A program made the position numbers and the translations under genes. This document shows, in pieces, positions 18,577 through 27,716 of a DNA stretch of 38,505 bases. Below the pieces are notes generated by a model. That model had not been told where the DNA came from, did no database searches, and worked only from the letters and a program-made list of their open reading frames with translations. The DNA comes from Rickettsia typhi (GTDB taxonomy: Bacteria > Pseudomonadota > Alphaproteobacteria > Rickettsiales > UBA1997): assembly GCA_945872855.1 (NCBI GenBank), contig CAMCAW010000008.1, positions 1-38,505 on the forward strand. Reading direction: 5' to 3'. The number at the start of each line of letters is the position of its first letter. Position 1 is the first letter of the stretch.

Positions 18577-19401
18577 ATGCTCTTAACAACATCGCAATTA
18601 ATAAAAAAATATGGCTTAGACGCCAAAAGATCGCTAGGACAAAATTTTATTCTCGATAAAAACGTTACCGATAAAATCGCAAAATCTGCTGGAAATTTAA
18701 GTGAATTTGAAGTGCTAGAAATTGGCCCCGGTCCCGGTGGGCTTACGCGTTCAATACTTGATGCTGGTGCAAAAAAACTTACAGTAATTGAAAAAGACGA
18801 AAGATGTTTGGCGGCACTTGCCGAACTCAAAGAAACTTATGGCGACAGGCTAGAAATAATCAACGCTGATGCTCTTGAAATTGATGAGAAAAAATTATTT
18901 TCGCACACAAGAAAAATTAAAATTATCGCCAATTTGCCATATAATATCGGCACGGTGCTATTAATAAAATGGTTAAAAATCGCGCCAAAAATTGCTTCGA
19001 TGACTTTAATGTTGCAAAAAGAAGTGGTCGATAGAATTGTCGCCAAGCCAAGCGGCGAGCATTATGGTAGGCTGGCGGTGATGGTGAATCATTTGGCGCA
19101 GAGTAAAATGCTGTTCACCGTTAGTCGCACGGTTTTTGTGCCGCCACCCAAGGTTACTTCGGCGATTGTTGAAGTTATTCCTTATGAAAATCCACCGCAT
19201 AATATTGAGTTTCAAAAGCTGGAGAAGCTTGTTGCTGCTGCTTTTAGCCAGCGTCGTAAAATGATAAAATCTTCGCTGAAAAATTTTACTTTTACAAATT
19301 GCGATACTGCGGAGGCGCTAAAAAAATGCAATATTGCCGAAAATTTGCGCGCCGAAAATTTAACAATACAGCAATTTTGTCAGCTAGCGGAAATTTCTTG
19401 A
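18577..19401 (+). CDS. rsmA: 16S rRNA dimethyladenosine transferase RsmA (KsgA)
   Basis: A 274-residue enzyme that dimethylates A1518 and A1519 in the last helix of 16S rRNA. It shows the family start KKYGLDAKRSLGQNFILDKN, the SAM motif VLEIGPGPGGLTRSIL at about residues 46-61, and the catalytic NLPYNIG at about 117-123. The C-terminal motif is AAFSQRRKMIKSSLKN. Length is normal. It sits between two unknown membrane-protein genes in an apparent operon leading to ubiB. Confidence 0.96.
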   Translation: MLLTTSQLIKKYGLDAKRSLGQNFILDKNVTDKIAKSAGNLSEFEVLEIGPGPGGLTRSILDAGAKKLTVIEKDERCLAALAELKETYGDRLEIINADALEIDEKKLFSHTRKIKIIANLPYNIGTVLLIKWLKIAPKIASMTLMLQKEVVDRIVAKPSGEHYGRLAVMVNHLAQSKMLFTVSRTVFVPPPKVTSAIVEVIPYENPPHNIEFQKLEKLVAAAFSQRRKMIKSSLKNFTFTNCDTAEALKKCNIAENLRAENLTIQQFCQLAEIS

Positions 19402-19459
19402 AAATAAAGCGCCTAACTCTAAGGTGACGCTAGAAAAAAAGTCAATTAAATTTAGTTTT

Positions 19460-19819
19460 ATGAGTGATTTGTTATCTTTCTTTACCATACGAACCTTTCT
19501 GGTGTTTGCTTCTACAGCTTTCTCGCTGTTATTTGTGATGTTGGTTTTAAATATAATTACTGTAGATGAAACGGTGACCATTCTTAATTTATCTCCCGAG
19601 GCGGCAAGTGCGTTTAAGCTCGTGGTTTCTAGGGTGCAAGAGCTTACAGGAAATATTTTAGACATCATTTCGCAGCTTCTTAATAAATTATTAGGTTGGG
19701 CTGGAGTCGATATTGATCTTAACAAAATTAAAGTCGATCCAAATCATGCTATGGGTAGTGGCGCAGAGCACGGTGATGCCGCTTCTGGCTCTGCTAAGGC
19801 AGGCGCTGTCAAAAAATAA
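19460..19819 (+). CDS. Small single-pass membrane protein of unknown function
   Basis: A 119-residue protein starting MSDLLSFFTIRTFLVF, with one strong hydrophobic helix at about residues 9-32. An amphipathic helical region follows (about residues 45-80, LVVSRVQELTGNILDIISQLL), then a Gly/Ala/Ser-rich basic tail. The ATG at 19460 is preferred; an upstream GTG at 19424 would put twelve charged residues in front of the helix. It lies 3 bases before ubiB, so translation is probably coupled. I do not recognise it. A role beside ubiquinone synthesis is only suggested by position. Confidence 0.6.
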   Translation: MSDLLSFFTIRTFLVFASTAFSLLFVMLVLNIITVDETVTILNLSPEAASAFKLVVSRVQELTGNILDIISQLLNKLLGWAGVDIDLNKIKVDPNHAMGSGAEHGDAASGSAKAGAVKK

Positions 19820-19822
19820 CTT

Positions 19823-21148
19823 ATGCTTATTTTTATTATCTCGATTCTCAATCTTTTTAGGTTGGCGCTGCTTTTTTCTGCGCTTTTGCTGCTTTATCCC
19901 TTCTTAAAAAAACGCTCAATTTATTTATTTTTAAAACTTGCGGGGCCTTCTTTTGTAAAATTAGGGCAGACGCTTTCAACTAGGCCAGATCTGGTTGGAG
20001 AGTCTTTAGCAGAAACATTGGCGCATTTTCAAGATCGCCTTTCGCCATTTTCTAGTGGCAAAGTAAAAAAAATCCTTACCAAAGAATTCGGCGAAAATTT
20101 TGCGCAGAAATTTATAGAGTTTGATTTTAATGCGCATGCCTCGGCATCAATTGCGCAGGTTCATCAGGCAAAAATTAGTGGCGAACAAATTGTTGCCGTA
20201 AAAATTCTTCGCCCTAATATAAAAAAAATTGTTGTGCGCGACATTGCTACTCTCAAGCTAATCGCCAGCCTTGTGCGCCCATTTTCAAAATTCACTGCTA
20301 AAACTTTACGCGATATAAATTCTGTTCTCAAAGAATCGACAAAAAGCGAATTAAATTTATTGAAAGAGGCGGCGAACGCTCTGCGCCTAAAAGAGAATTT
20401 ACAGGGCTTGAAAGGTTTTTATGTGCCGAAAATTTTTCTTAAATATTCAACGCCAAATATTTTGGTGAGTGAGTGGATTGACGGCGTGCCTTTCTCCAGC
20501 AAGCGCGACATTTGCAACACGCATTTCGATAAAACTATTGTGGCAAAAAACCTTGTCATCAGCTATTTCACGCAGGTTTATTCGGATGGATTTTTTCACG
20601 CCGATATGCATCCGGGAAATTTATTTTTGATGGAAAGTGGCGCCCATGCTGGCTCTATCGCCGTTGTAGATTTTGGCATTATGGGCGAGATCGACAAAAA
20701 AACGCGTCTCGCTGTCGCGGAAATTTTTATCGGATTCTTGCATGAAGATTATAAAAGAGTGGCGCAACTTCACATCGATGCAGGCCTCGTGCCGCGCAAT
20801 ACCAGCGTTTACGATCTTGCGCTTTCTTGCCAAAAAATTGGCGAAACAATCGTCGGCTCTTCAATAAAAGAAATTTCTCTCGCGACATTATTAACGCATT
20901 TAATCGAGATGACGCGCGAATATAAAATGGACACGCGACCAGATCTGCTGCTGCTGCAAAAGACTTTACTTTTGGTAGAAGGCGTTGGCGTAATGCTCGA
21001 TGAAAACCTCAATATCTGGGAACTTGCTCGCCCGTGGGTAAAAGAATGGGCAAAGAAAAATATCGGTTTTGATGCAAAAATTCGCGACGCCCTAGTGGAT
21101 TTATTTGAGGCGTTTAAAGGCGCAGTGCAAAGCCACAGAAGCTTCTAA
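19823..21148 (+). CDS. ubiB: UbiB-type ABC1/ADCK atypical kinase, ubiquinone synthesis
   Basis: A 441-residue member of the ABC1/ADCK family needed for ubiquinone biosynthesis. The hallmark KLGQTLSTRPDL is near residue 47. It is followed by the Ala-rich nucleotide loop ASASIAQVH, VAVKILRPNI, the catalytic loop HADMHPGNL and VDFGIMGEID. The N-terminus is hydrophobic. Typical UbiB has about 500-550 residues and ends in two membrane helices; this one stops at FKGAVQSHRSF and lacks that hairpin, and the following frame does not encode one. The N-terminal hydrophobic segment could still hold it at the membrane. Confidence 0.88.
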   Translation: MLIFIISILNLFRLALLFSALLLLYPFLKKRSIYLFLKLAGPSFVKLGQTLSTRPDLVGESLAETLAHFQDRLSPFSSGKVKKILTKEFGENFAQKFIEFDFNAHASASIAQVHQAKISGEQIVAVKILRPNIKKIVVRDIATLKLIASLVRPFSKFTAKTLRDINSVLKESTKSELNLLKEAANALRLKENLQGLKGFYVPKIFLKYSTPNILVSEWIDGVPFSSKRDICNTHFDKTIVAKNLVISYFTQVYSDGFFHADMHPGNLFLMESGAHAGSIAVVDFGIMGEIDKKTRLAVAEIFIGFLHEDYKRVAQLHIDAGLVPRNTSVYDLALSCQKIGETIVGSSIKEISLATLLTHLIEMTREYKMDTRPDLLLLQKTLLLVEGVGVMLDENLNIWELARPWVKEWAKKNIGFDAKIRDALVDLFEAFKGAVQSHRSF

Positions 21149-21364
21149 TGTTGGCAGTTGAAATTCTTTCGCTGTAGCGATATTTAGTATTTTGCTGTTG
21201 AGCTGAAGCAAGCATTTCGCGATTACGGTTGGATATTTCTTCGCTCAACTTCTGTTGAAATTCTAGTGCTGGTGGTGAAAGCGGCGCACGCGTAGCAATG
21301 CGTAATCAAAGTGACTTTGTAACATTTTGGCAATGTTAGTAACACAAGACCGCGTTTGCTCATG

Positions 21365-22744
21365 TTATTTGCGATTCAAAGGGCTTTTTCTGTAGGCGTA
21401 TAAAAAATATCCCGCCACGCTGCAAACAAGCCAAATTAAGAAAGGCTTAAGAACCGCGAGGAATAAGGCATAAAATAAATATCCGCAAACAAAAATTGCC
21501 AGTGGCGCGATTACGAAAAGTGCTGGGCAGCGGAATGGTCTTTCGAGTTTTGGCCTTTTAATGCGCAATACCATCACAGCAAATGAGCACATGATAAGGG
21601 CGAATAAGATTCCGAGGCTGGTCATGCTTGCAATGGTGTGAATTGGCGCTAGACCACCAAAAGCACAGACTAAAATTGTTACAACCAAGCAGCTTAAAAA
21701 CGGTGTTTCATATTTTTTGTGCAGCTTGTTGAAAAATTTCGGCAATAATCCATCGCGCGACATCACGAAGAAGATACGTGATTGGCCATACATTAGCACT
21801 AACAAAACCGCCATCATGCCAGTAAGTGCGCCAGTTCCTATGAGGGCACTGCCAATGTTGCTGCCATTTTGGCGAAGGGCGAAGGCCATTGGTTCGGCGT
21901 TGTTGAGTTCGCTATAATTGGTGATGCCAGTTAGTGCTAGAGCCACGGCGGTGTAGAGCAGGATGCAGACTAGCAAAGACCCGATGATGCCAATTGGCAA
22001 ATCGCGATTGGGATTTTTGGTTTCTTCAGCAGCAGTGGCCACAGCATCAAAGCCGTTATAGGCAAAAAATATTGCCGCCGCGCCAGTAAATACGCCGCCA
22101 ACGCCAAATGGCATGAAGTTGTCAGTCCAGTTTTCAACTTTAATGTGAGGCACGGCGATAAAGATAAAAAGAAAAATCGCGACAAGTTTTATGGCAACTA
22201 GAACACGGTTTAGCACCACGCTTTCTCTGGTTCCGCGCATTAAAATTAGCCCAATAATTAGCGCGATTAAAACTGCGGGAAGGTTGATGATTCCGCCTTC
22301 AGAAGGAATTTTTGTGAGCATTTCAGGAATGTGATATCCAGCAGAATTTACGATGCCAACAAAATAGCCCGACCAGCCAGCGGCAACGGTTGCGGCGGCG
22401 ATTGCATATCCGAGTAACAATCCGCATGAAACCATCCAAGCGGCAAATTCGCCGAGAATGGCGTAGTTGTAGGTGTAAGAGCCTCCAGCAACAGGAATTG
22501 CCGCAGCTAATTCAGAATAAGCGAGGCCCGCAAGAATGCAGGCAATGCCCGAAATTAAATATGAAAGCGCGATCGCAGGGCCTGCATATTGAGCGGCGGC
22601 GATGCCCGTTAATACAAAAATTCCTGTGCCAACAGTGCAGCCAATTCCAAGTAAGATTAAATCTATGGCGCCGAGGGTTCTTTTAAGAGGCTTAGCTTTT
22701 GAATCGCTGATTAGATGTTCGATTGTTTTAATGCGCAATTTCAT
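21365..22744 (-). CDS. APC-family amino acid permease, copy 1
   Basis: A 459-residue, 12-helix amino acid permease of the YfnA/CAT-like branch of the APC superfamily. TM1 has the unwound glycine motif GIGCTVGTGIFVLTG at 33-47. Lys186 in TM5 (VLVAIKLVAI) is in the place of the lysine that replaces sodium in proton-coupled ApcT. TM6 reads FAYNGFDAVA at 227-236, which forms part of the substrate pocket. This copy is the most diverged of three; its TM3 reads CGLLLGYAIAAATV where the other two read CG(V/I)SLCYTIGGATV. That suggests a different substrate. It is last in the minus-strand array, 26 bases after copy 2. The exact substrate cannot be read. Confidence 0.9.
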   Translation of the reverse strand: MKLRIKTIEHLISDSKAKPLKRTLGAIDLILLGIGCTVGTGIFVLTGIAAAQYAGPAIALSYLISGIACILAGLAYSELAAAIPVAGGSYTYNYAILGEFAAWMVSCGLLLGYAIAAATVAAGWSGYFVGIVNSAGYHIPEMLTKIPSEGGIINLPAVLIALIIGLILMRGTRESVVLNRVLVAIKLVAIFLFIFIAVPHIKVENWTDNFMPFGVGGVFTGAAAIFFAYNGFDAVATAAEETKNPNRDLPIGIIGSLLVCILLYTAVALALTGITNYSELNNAEPMAFALRQNGSNIGSALIGTGALTGMMAVLLVLMYGQSRIFFVMSRDGLLPKFFNKLHKKYETPFLSCLVVTILVCAFGGLAPIHTIASMTSLGILFALIMCSFAVMVLRIKRPKLERPFRCPALFVIAPLAIFVCGYLFYALFLAVLKPFLIWLVCSVAGYFLYAYRKSPLNRK

Positions 22745-22770
22745 GATGATCTAAAATAAATGTTGAAGAA

Positions 22771-24150
22771 TTATTTATGTCCTAATGGGCTTTTTTTATA
22801 GGCGTATAAAAAATATCCAGCCACGCTGCAAACCAACCAAATCAAGGATTCGGCAAGGGTTACGATGAGTAGCGAATAGAGTAAATAGCCGCAAACTAAA
22901 ATTGCCATTGGTGCCAAAACAAACACGATAGGGCAACGGAAAGGTCTTTCGAGTTTTGGCCTTTTTACGCGCAAAACCATCACGCCAAACGAGGTGACCA
23001 TGAAGGCGAATAAAATGCCTAAACTAGTTATGCTGGCAATTGTTTGAATGGGAACAAAGCCCGTGAATAAAGCAACGGCAAGGGTTACGATGATGCAGCT
23101 AATGTAAGGCGTTTCAAATTTGCGATGCAATTTACCGAAAAATTTTGGTAATAATCCATCGCGCGACATCACAAAAAAGATGCGTGATTGGCTATACATT
23201 AGTACCAACAAAACCGCCACCATGCCAGTAAGCGCGCCAGTTCCGATTAAGGCGCTGCCAATGTTGCTGCCATTTTGCCTTAGAGCGAAGGCCATTGGCT
23301 CGGCATTGTTGAGTTCGGTATAATTGGTGATGCCAGTAAGGGCAAGGGCTACGGTGATGTAAAGTATAATGCAAACCAGCAAAGATCCGATAATTCCGAT
23401 CGGCAAATCGCGATTAGGATTTTTAGTTTCTTCTGCTGCAGTTGCCACCGCTTCAAAGCCAATATAGGCGATAAAAATTGCCGCCGCACCAGTAAATACA
23501 CCGCTGATACCGAATGGCATAAAATTGCCAGTCCAATTTTCAACTTTAATATGTGGAGCCGCGATGAAGATGAAAAGAAAAATGATCGCCAGCTTCAAGG
23601 CAACAAGAATGCGGTTAAGTACGATACTTTCTTTGGTGCCGCGAATTAAAAAGAAGCCCACAAATAGCACGATGCAAACTGCGGGAAGGTTGATAATGCC
23701 ACCTTCAGCAGGAATTTTTGTGAGCGCTTCGGGAATGCGATATCCTGCCGCGTTTAAAATGCCAACAAAATAGCCCGCCCAGCCCGCCGCAACGGTTGCG
23801 CCGCCAATGGTATAGCAAAGCGAAACTCCGCAAGCGACCATCCATGCGGCAAATTCGCCAAGAATTGCGTAAGTGTAGGTATAGGCTCCGCCCGCAACTG
23901 GTATGGCTGCGGCTAATTCAGAATAAGCGAGGCTGGCAAAAATGCAGGCAATGCCTGAAATTAAAAATGAGATTGCGATTGCGGGCCCAGCATAATGTGC
24001 GGCGGTGATTCCTGTTAACACAAAAATGCCAGTTCCAACAGTGCAGCCAATGCCAAGAAGCACTAAATCTAATGCTCCAAGGGTTTTTTTAAGTGGTTTG
24101 GCTCTTGCGCCCGAGATAAGATTCTCGATTGTTTTTATGCGAAATTTCAT
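22771..24150 (-). CDS. APC-family amino acid permease, copy 2
   Basis: A 459-residue permease that aligns with copies 1 and 3 end to end without gaps. Conserved features are GIGCTVGTGIFVLTG in TM1 and the TM5 lysine (ILVALKLAII). TM6 reads IAYIGFEAVA, so the pocket position 230 is Ile, against Asn in copy 1 and Thr in copy 3, and Asp233 is Glu. By hand alignment it differs from copy 3 at about 63 of 459 positions. Proton-coupled import of a neutral or cationic amino acid is the family expectation. Gap to copy 3 is 63 bases. Confidence 0.9.
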   Translation of the reverse strand: MKFRIKTIENLISGARAKPLKKTLGALDLVLLGIGCTVGTGIFVLTGITAAHYAGPAIAISFLISGIACIFASLAYSELAAAIPVAGGAYTYTYAILGEFAAWMVACGVSLCYTIGGATVAAGWAGYFVGILNAAGYRIPEALTKIPAEGGIINLPAVCIVLFVGFFLIRGTKESIVLNRILVALKLAIIFLFIFIAAPHIKVENWTGNFMPFGISGVFTGAAAIFIAYIGFEAVATAAEETKNPNRDLPIGIIGSLLVCIILYITVALALTGITNYTELNNAEPMAFALRQNGSNIGSALIGTGALTGMVAVLLVLMYSQSRIFFVMSRDGLLPKFFGKLHRKFETPYISCIIVTLAVALFTGFVPIQTIASITSLGILFAFMVTSFGVMVLRVKRPKLERPFRCPIVFVLAPMAILVCGYLLYSLLIVTLAESLIWLVCSVAGYFLYAYKKSPLGHK

Positions 24151-24213
24151 GCTTAGTTTAGAATTTAAAAAGAGGAAGTTTAGTTTAGTTATTTTAAAGC
24201 TTCAAGTGAGCTT

Positions 24214-25593
24214 CTATTTGTGCCCTAATGGACTCTTCCAATAAGCATAAACAAAATATCCAACTAAGCTACAAACCAGCCAAATTAAAGAGGCGTTAAT
24301 GGTTGCTATGAATAATGAGTAAATTAAGTATCCGCAAATCAAAATTGCCATTGGCGCTAAAACAAACACTGCAGGGCAACGGAAAGGTCTTTCGAGTTTT
24401 GGCCTTTTTACGCGCAAAACCATCACGCCAAATGAGGTGATGATGAAAGCGAATAACGCGCCAAGGCTAGTAATGCTAGCGATTGTCTTCATGGGCACAA
24501 AACCTGTAAACAAAGCAACGGCAACGGTTACGATGATGCAGCTAATATAAGGTGTTTCAAATTTGCGATGCAATTTACCGAAAAATTTTGGCAATAATCC
24601 ATCGCGCGACATCACAAAAAAGATGCGTGATTGGCCATACATAAACACCAACAAAACCGCTACCATGCCAGCAAGCGCGCCAGCTCCAACGATAGCGCCA
24701 CCAATGTTGCTGCCATTTTGGCGAAGAGCGAAGGCCATCGGCTCAGCATTGCCGAGTTCGCTATAATTGGTGATGCCAGTTAGCGCAAGGGACGCGGCGA
24801 TATAAAGCACGATGCAAACCAGCAAAGATCCGATAATTCCGATTGGCAAATCGCGATTGGGATTTTTAGTTTCTTCTGCAGCAGTGGCCACGGCATCAAA
24901 GCCAGTATAGGCGAAAAATATTGCTGCCGCGCCAGTAAATACGCCACTAATGCCAAATGGCATGAAATCGTTAGTCCAATTTTCAACTTTAATATGAGGA
25001 ACGGCGATGAAGATAAAAAGAGAGATCGCCACCAATTTAATCACAACCAGAATGCGGTTTAGAGCCACGCTTTCTTTGGTTCCACGCATTAAAATAAACC
25101 CGATAAAAATGGTGATGCAAACTGCAGGCAGATTAACAATGCCGCCCTCAGCAGGAATTTTTGTGAGCGCCTCAGGAATGTGATATCCGCCCGCATTCAA
25201 AATGCCAACAAAGTAGCCCGACCAGCCCGCTGCAACGGTTGCGCCACCAATAGTGTAGCAAAGCGAAATTCCGCAAGCGACCATCCAAGCCATAAATTCG
25301 CCAAGAATTGCATAAGTGTAAGTATAAGTTCCACCCGCTACTGGTATGGCTGCAGCCAATTCAGAATAAGCCAATCCAGCAAAAATGCAGGCAATGCCCG
25401 AAATTAAATATGAAATCGCGATCGCAGGGCCCGCATATTGAGCGGCGGCAATGCCGGTTAATACAAAAATTCCTGTGCCAATTGTGCAGCCAATGCCAAG
25501 AAGCACTAAATCTAGCGCTCCGAGGGTTTTTTTAAGAGGCTTGGCTCTCGCGCCAGCAACAAGATTTTCTATTGTTTTAATGCGAAATTTCAT
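24214..25593 (-). CDS. APC-family amino acid permease, copy 3
   Basis: A 459-residue permease, promoter-proximal in the three-gene array. TM1 has GIGCTIGTGIFVLTG, TM5 has ILVVIKLVAI and TM6 has FAYTGFDAVA. It is closest to copy 2 (about 86 percent identical by hand count). Differences concentrate in TM5, TM8-TM9 and the last helices, while loops such as EETKNPNRDLPIGIIG are unchanged. Same length in all copies and head-to-tail order show tandem duplication. Confidence 0.9.
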   Translation of the reverse strand: MKFRIKTIENLVAGARAKPLKKTLGALDLVLLGIGCTIGTGIFVLTGIAAAQYAGPAIAISYLISGIACIFAGLAYSELAAAIPVAGGTYTYTYAILGEFMAWMVACGISLCYTIGGATVAAGWSGYFVGILNAGGYHIPEALTKIPAEGGIVNLPAVCITIFIGFILMRGTKESVALNRILVVIKLVAISLFIFIAVPHIKVENWTNDFMPFGISGVFTGAAAIFFAYTGFDAVATAAEETKNPNRDLPIGIIGSLLVCIVLYIAASLALTGITNYSELGNAEPMAFALRQNGSNIGGAIVGAGALAGMVAVLLVFMYGQSRIFFVMSRDGLLPKFFGKLHRKFETPYISCIIVTVAVALFTGFVPMKTIASITSLGALFAFIITSFGVMVLRVKRPKLERPFRCPAVFVLAPMAILICGYLIYSLFIATINASLIWLVCSLVGYFVYAYWKSPLGHK

Positions 25594-25705
25594 TTGAAAA
25601 TGATGATTTTGTTTCTAAAAAAATGAAGAAATACTGTCTAAATAGATTATTCTTAATTTGCAATTTTTTATTTTCTTGAAGGGGGTTGATGTGCCTCAAA
25701 AGCAG

Positions 25706-26728
25706 CTAATCATAAGCTTGTATCGCACTTGCAACATCTTCTGGCGCAATCAATCCTTTGTCAATCAACTCAGCAATTGAATCTTTAAGGGTGATCATTC
25801 CTTGTTTTTTATTGATTTCCATAATCGATTGAATTTGCGGGATTTGATCTTCGCGAATCAAATTTCGAATCGAAGGATTGGCCAACATAACCTCAAAAGC
25901 AGCGCAGCGAGTATTTCCTGTGCGGATTAATCTTTGTGCAACCACAGCGCGCAGCGAGCTTGCCAACATTGAGCGAATAGACGCTTTGCTTTCTGTTGGA
26001 AATACATCGATAATACGATGAATTGTTTGCGAAGCAGAATTGGTGTGCAAAGTTCCGAAAACCAAATGCCCAGTTTCAGCGGCAGTTAGCGCCAATTGAA
26101 TAGTTTCAAGATCGCGCATTTCGCCAACTAAAATAACATCAGGATCTTCACGAAGCGCGCTACGCAAGGCGCTGGCAAAAGATAAAGTATTGTCGCCAAC
26201 TTGGCGCTGCGTTATCAAAGATTTTTTCGATTTATGAATAAACTCAATCGGATCTTCAATCGTTATAATATTGTAAGAATTGTTACTGTTGATCTCGTCA
26301 ATTATTGAAGCCAGTGAAGTAGATTTGCCGCTGCCAGTTGGCCCAGTGAATAAAATCAGCCCTTGTTTTAGCTTAGTTAATTCGCGAATTGAATGAGGCA
26401 TATGCAAGGCCGACAGGCTTTTAATCTCGTTCGGAACCAAGCGCATAGATGCTGCAGTGCCATTAAGGGCATTAAAAGCATTAATACGAAAACGCGTATC
26501 TTGAAATTGCAGCGCAAAATCTATCTCCATTCTTTTTTGATAAGCGGAAATTTGCTTTTCATTCATCGTCGACTCCACTACTGCCAGAGCCTCTTGCGCG
26601 CTCAAAGCCTTCATTTCAGCAATTGCAAATAAACGACCATTAATGCGTAACATCGGAATTTCTCCGCTGCGAATATGAATGTCTGACGCACCGTTACTAA
26701 TGGCGCTAGTAAGAATTTGATTCAGCAT
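25706..26728 (-). CDS. pilT: Type IV pilus retraction ATPase, PilT-like
   Basis: A 340-residue hexameric secretion-type ATPase. The N-terminal PAS-like part (SDIHIRSGEIPMLRINGRL) precedes Walker A GPTGSGKST at 129-137, the Asp box (ITIEDPIEFIH), Walker B DPDVILVGEMRD at 195-206, and the His box GTLHTNSASQTIHRIIDVFP. PSIRNLIRE at 285-293 corresponds to the PilT signature AIRNLIRE, which separates PilT from the assembly ATPases PilB and GspE. It would power pilus retraction, twitching or DNA uptake. No pilin or PilB gene is in the window. It starts 2 bases after the TPR gene's stop and is co-transcribed with it. Confidence 0.92.
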   Translation of the reverse strand: MLNQILTSAISNGASDIHIRSGEIPMLRINGRLFAIAEMKALSAQEALAVVESTMNEKQISAYQKRMEIDFALQFQDTRFRINAFNALNGTAASMRLVPNEIKSLSALHMPHSIRELTKLKQGLILFTGPTGSGKSTSLASIIDEINSNNSYNIITIEDPIEFIHKSKKSLITQRQVGDNTLSFASALRSALREDPDVILVGEMRDLETIQLALTAAETGHLVFGTLHTNSASQTIHRIIDVFPTESKASIRSMLASSLRAVVAQRLIRTGNTRCAAFEVMLANPSIRNLIREDQIPQIQSIMEINKKQGMITLKDSIAELIDKGLIAPEDVASAIQAYD

Positions 26729-26730
26729 AA

Positions 26731-27639
26731 TTATAATTTATTTTTGATGGTTTCAAGTCGCAACTGCACTGCTTGCAGAGGAATTGCATTGGCCCATTTA
26801 TTATCGCGATAATTTCGTATAACTTCTTGGTAAGCCGAAAAAGCTTTTTCATAATTGCCAGCTTTATCATAATTTATGGCGAGATTATATTTGTAATCGA
26901 GGCGATCTGGATCTAGCGCAATCGCTTGGCGCAGTAGTTCTGAGGCTTTGTCATAATTTTTAACATTGCCATAAGCTAAAGCTGTTTGCACTAAAATATA
27001 AGGCGATTGCGGGTGCGCTGAAGCAAGTCGCGACAGTAGATAAAGCGCATCTCGCGGCGATTCTTCCGCCAATGTAGATAAAATATTACTAATAACTTCT
27101 TCCTTATTTTCAGGATTATTTTGCAACAATTGATAATAAGTGGCCTTCGCCTGACGCAATTGGCCAATCTTTTGGTAAATAGTGGCAAGAGAAAATAGGG
27201 CATAATTATTATATGGCTCGTCTACAGCCACTTGCTTATAAAGCTCAAGCGCCACTTCATATTGGCCATTTAGCGTGGCGTTATAAGCCATTTTTTCTTT
27301 GATGCGCGTATCTATATTGGTGGTTTTTTTTGTGTCATTGGCTTTTATTTCAAGGGCTTCGTTCTTACTCTCGTCTTTGTCGCCAGTAACTATTGTGTAA
27401 TCGCTTTTTTGATTGAGTTGCTCTTTCATCAACTCCATTTTCGATTTTTCGTCATCGGTAAAAAGCAAAGTTTTTTCAACTTCGCGCATAATATCGTTAG
27501 TAGAAACGCTGTCGTTAGAATGGATTGCAGGGGTTTGTGGAGCGGCAATTACAGCGAGTCTAGCTGCCTGCGCAGTAGAAAAAAACATCGCAGAGAGAAT
27601 TAGGTAAGAAAAAAACATCGCTATTTTAAGCGACGTCAT
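26731..27639 (-). CDS. Exported TPR protein in ccmG-pilT operon
   Basis: A 302-residue protein with a signal peptide, SLKIAMFFSYLILSAMFFSTAQA, then a linker and at least four TPR units (about residues 125-290), such as YEVALELYKQVAVDEPYNN, ALFSLATIYQKIGQLRQAKA and YDKASELLRQAIALDPDR. It is probably periplasmic or anchored at the inner membrane. The ATG at 27639 is chosen because it opens the signal peptide and has ggaaagaag about 9 bases upstream. A longer frame reaches a GTG that overlaps the ccmG stop. Between ccmG and pilT it could be a pilus assembly TPR protein or a CcmI-like factor; the sequence does not decide. Confidence 0.8.
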   Translation of the reverse strand: MTSLKIAMFFSYLILSAMFFSTAQAARLAVIAAPQTPAIHSNDSVSTNDIMREVEKTLLFTDDEKSKMELMKEQLNQKSDYTIVTGDKDESKNEALEIKANDTKKTTNIDTRIKEKMAYNATLNGQYEVALELYKQVAVDEPYNNYALFSLATIYQKIGQLRQAKATYYQLLQNNPENKEEVISNILSTLAEESPRDALYLLSRLASAHPQSPYILVQTALAYGNVKNYDKASELLRQAIALDPDRLDYKYNLAINYDKAGNYEKAFSAYQEVIRNYRDNKWANAIPLQAVQLRLETIKNKL

Positions 27640-27716
27640 ATGAGCAGCTTCTTTCCAAGGCATAATCACCTTCGCGTCGCAGAATCTCATAATCGTAAAT
27701 TTTCTAAAATTTTCCT

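Larger units (their letters stand above)
21365..25593 (-). repeat. Tandem triplication of a 1.38-kb permease gene
   Basis: Three head-to-tail genes of identical length (1380 bases each), separated by 26 and 63 bases, share long nucleotide stretches, for example around the DLPIGIIGSLLVC and MSRDGLLPKFF coding segments. Copies 2 and 3 are closest, so copy 1 split off first. Confidence 0.92.
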
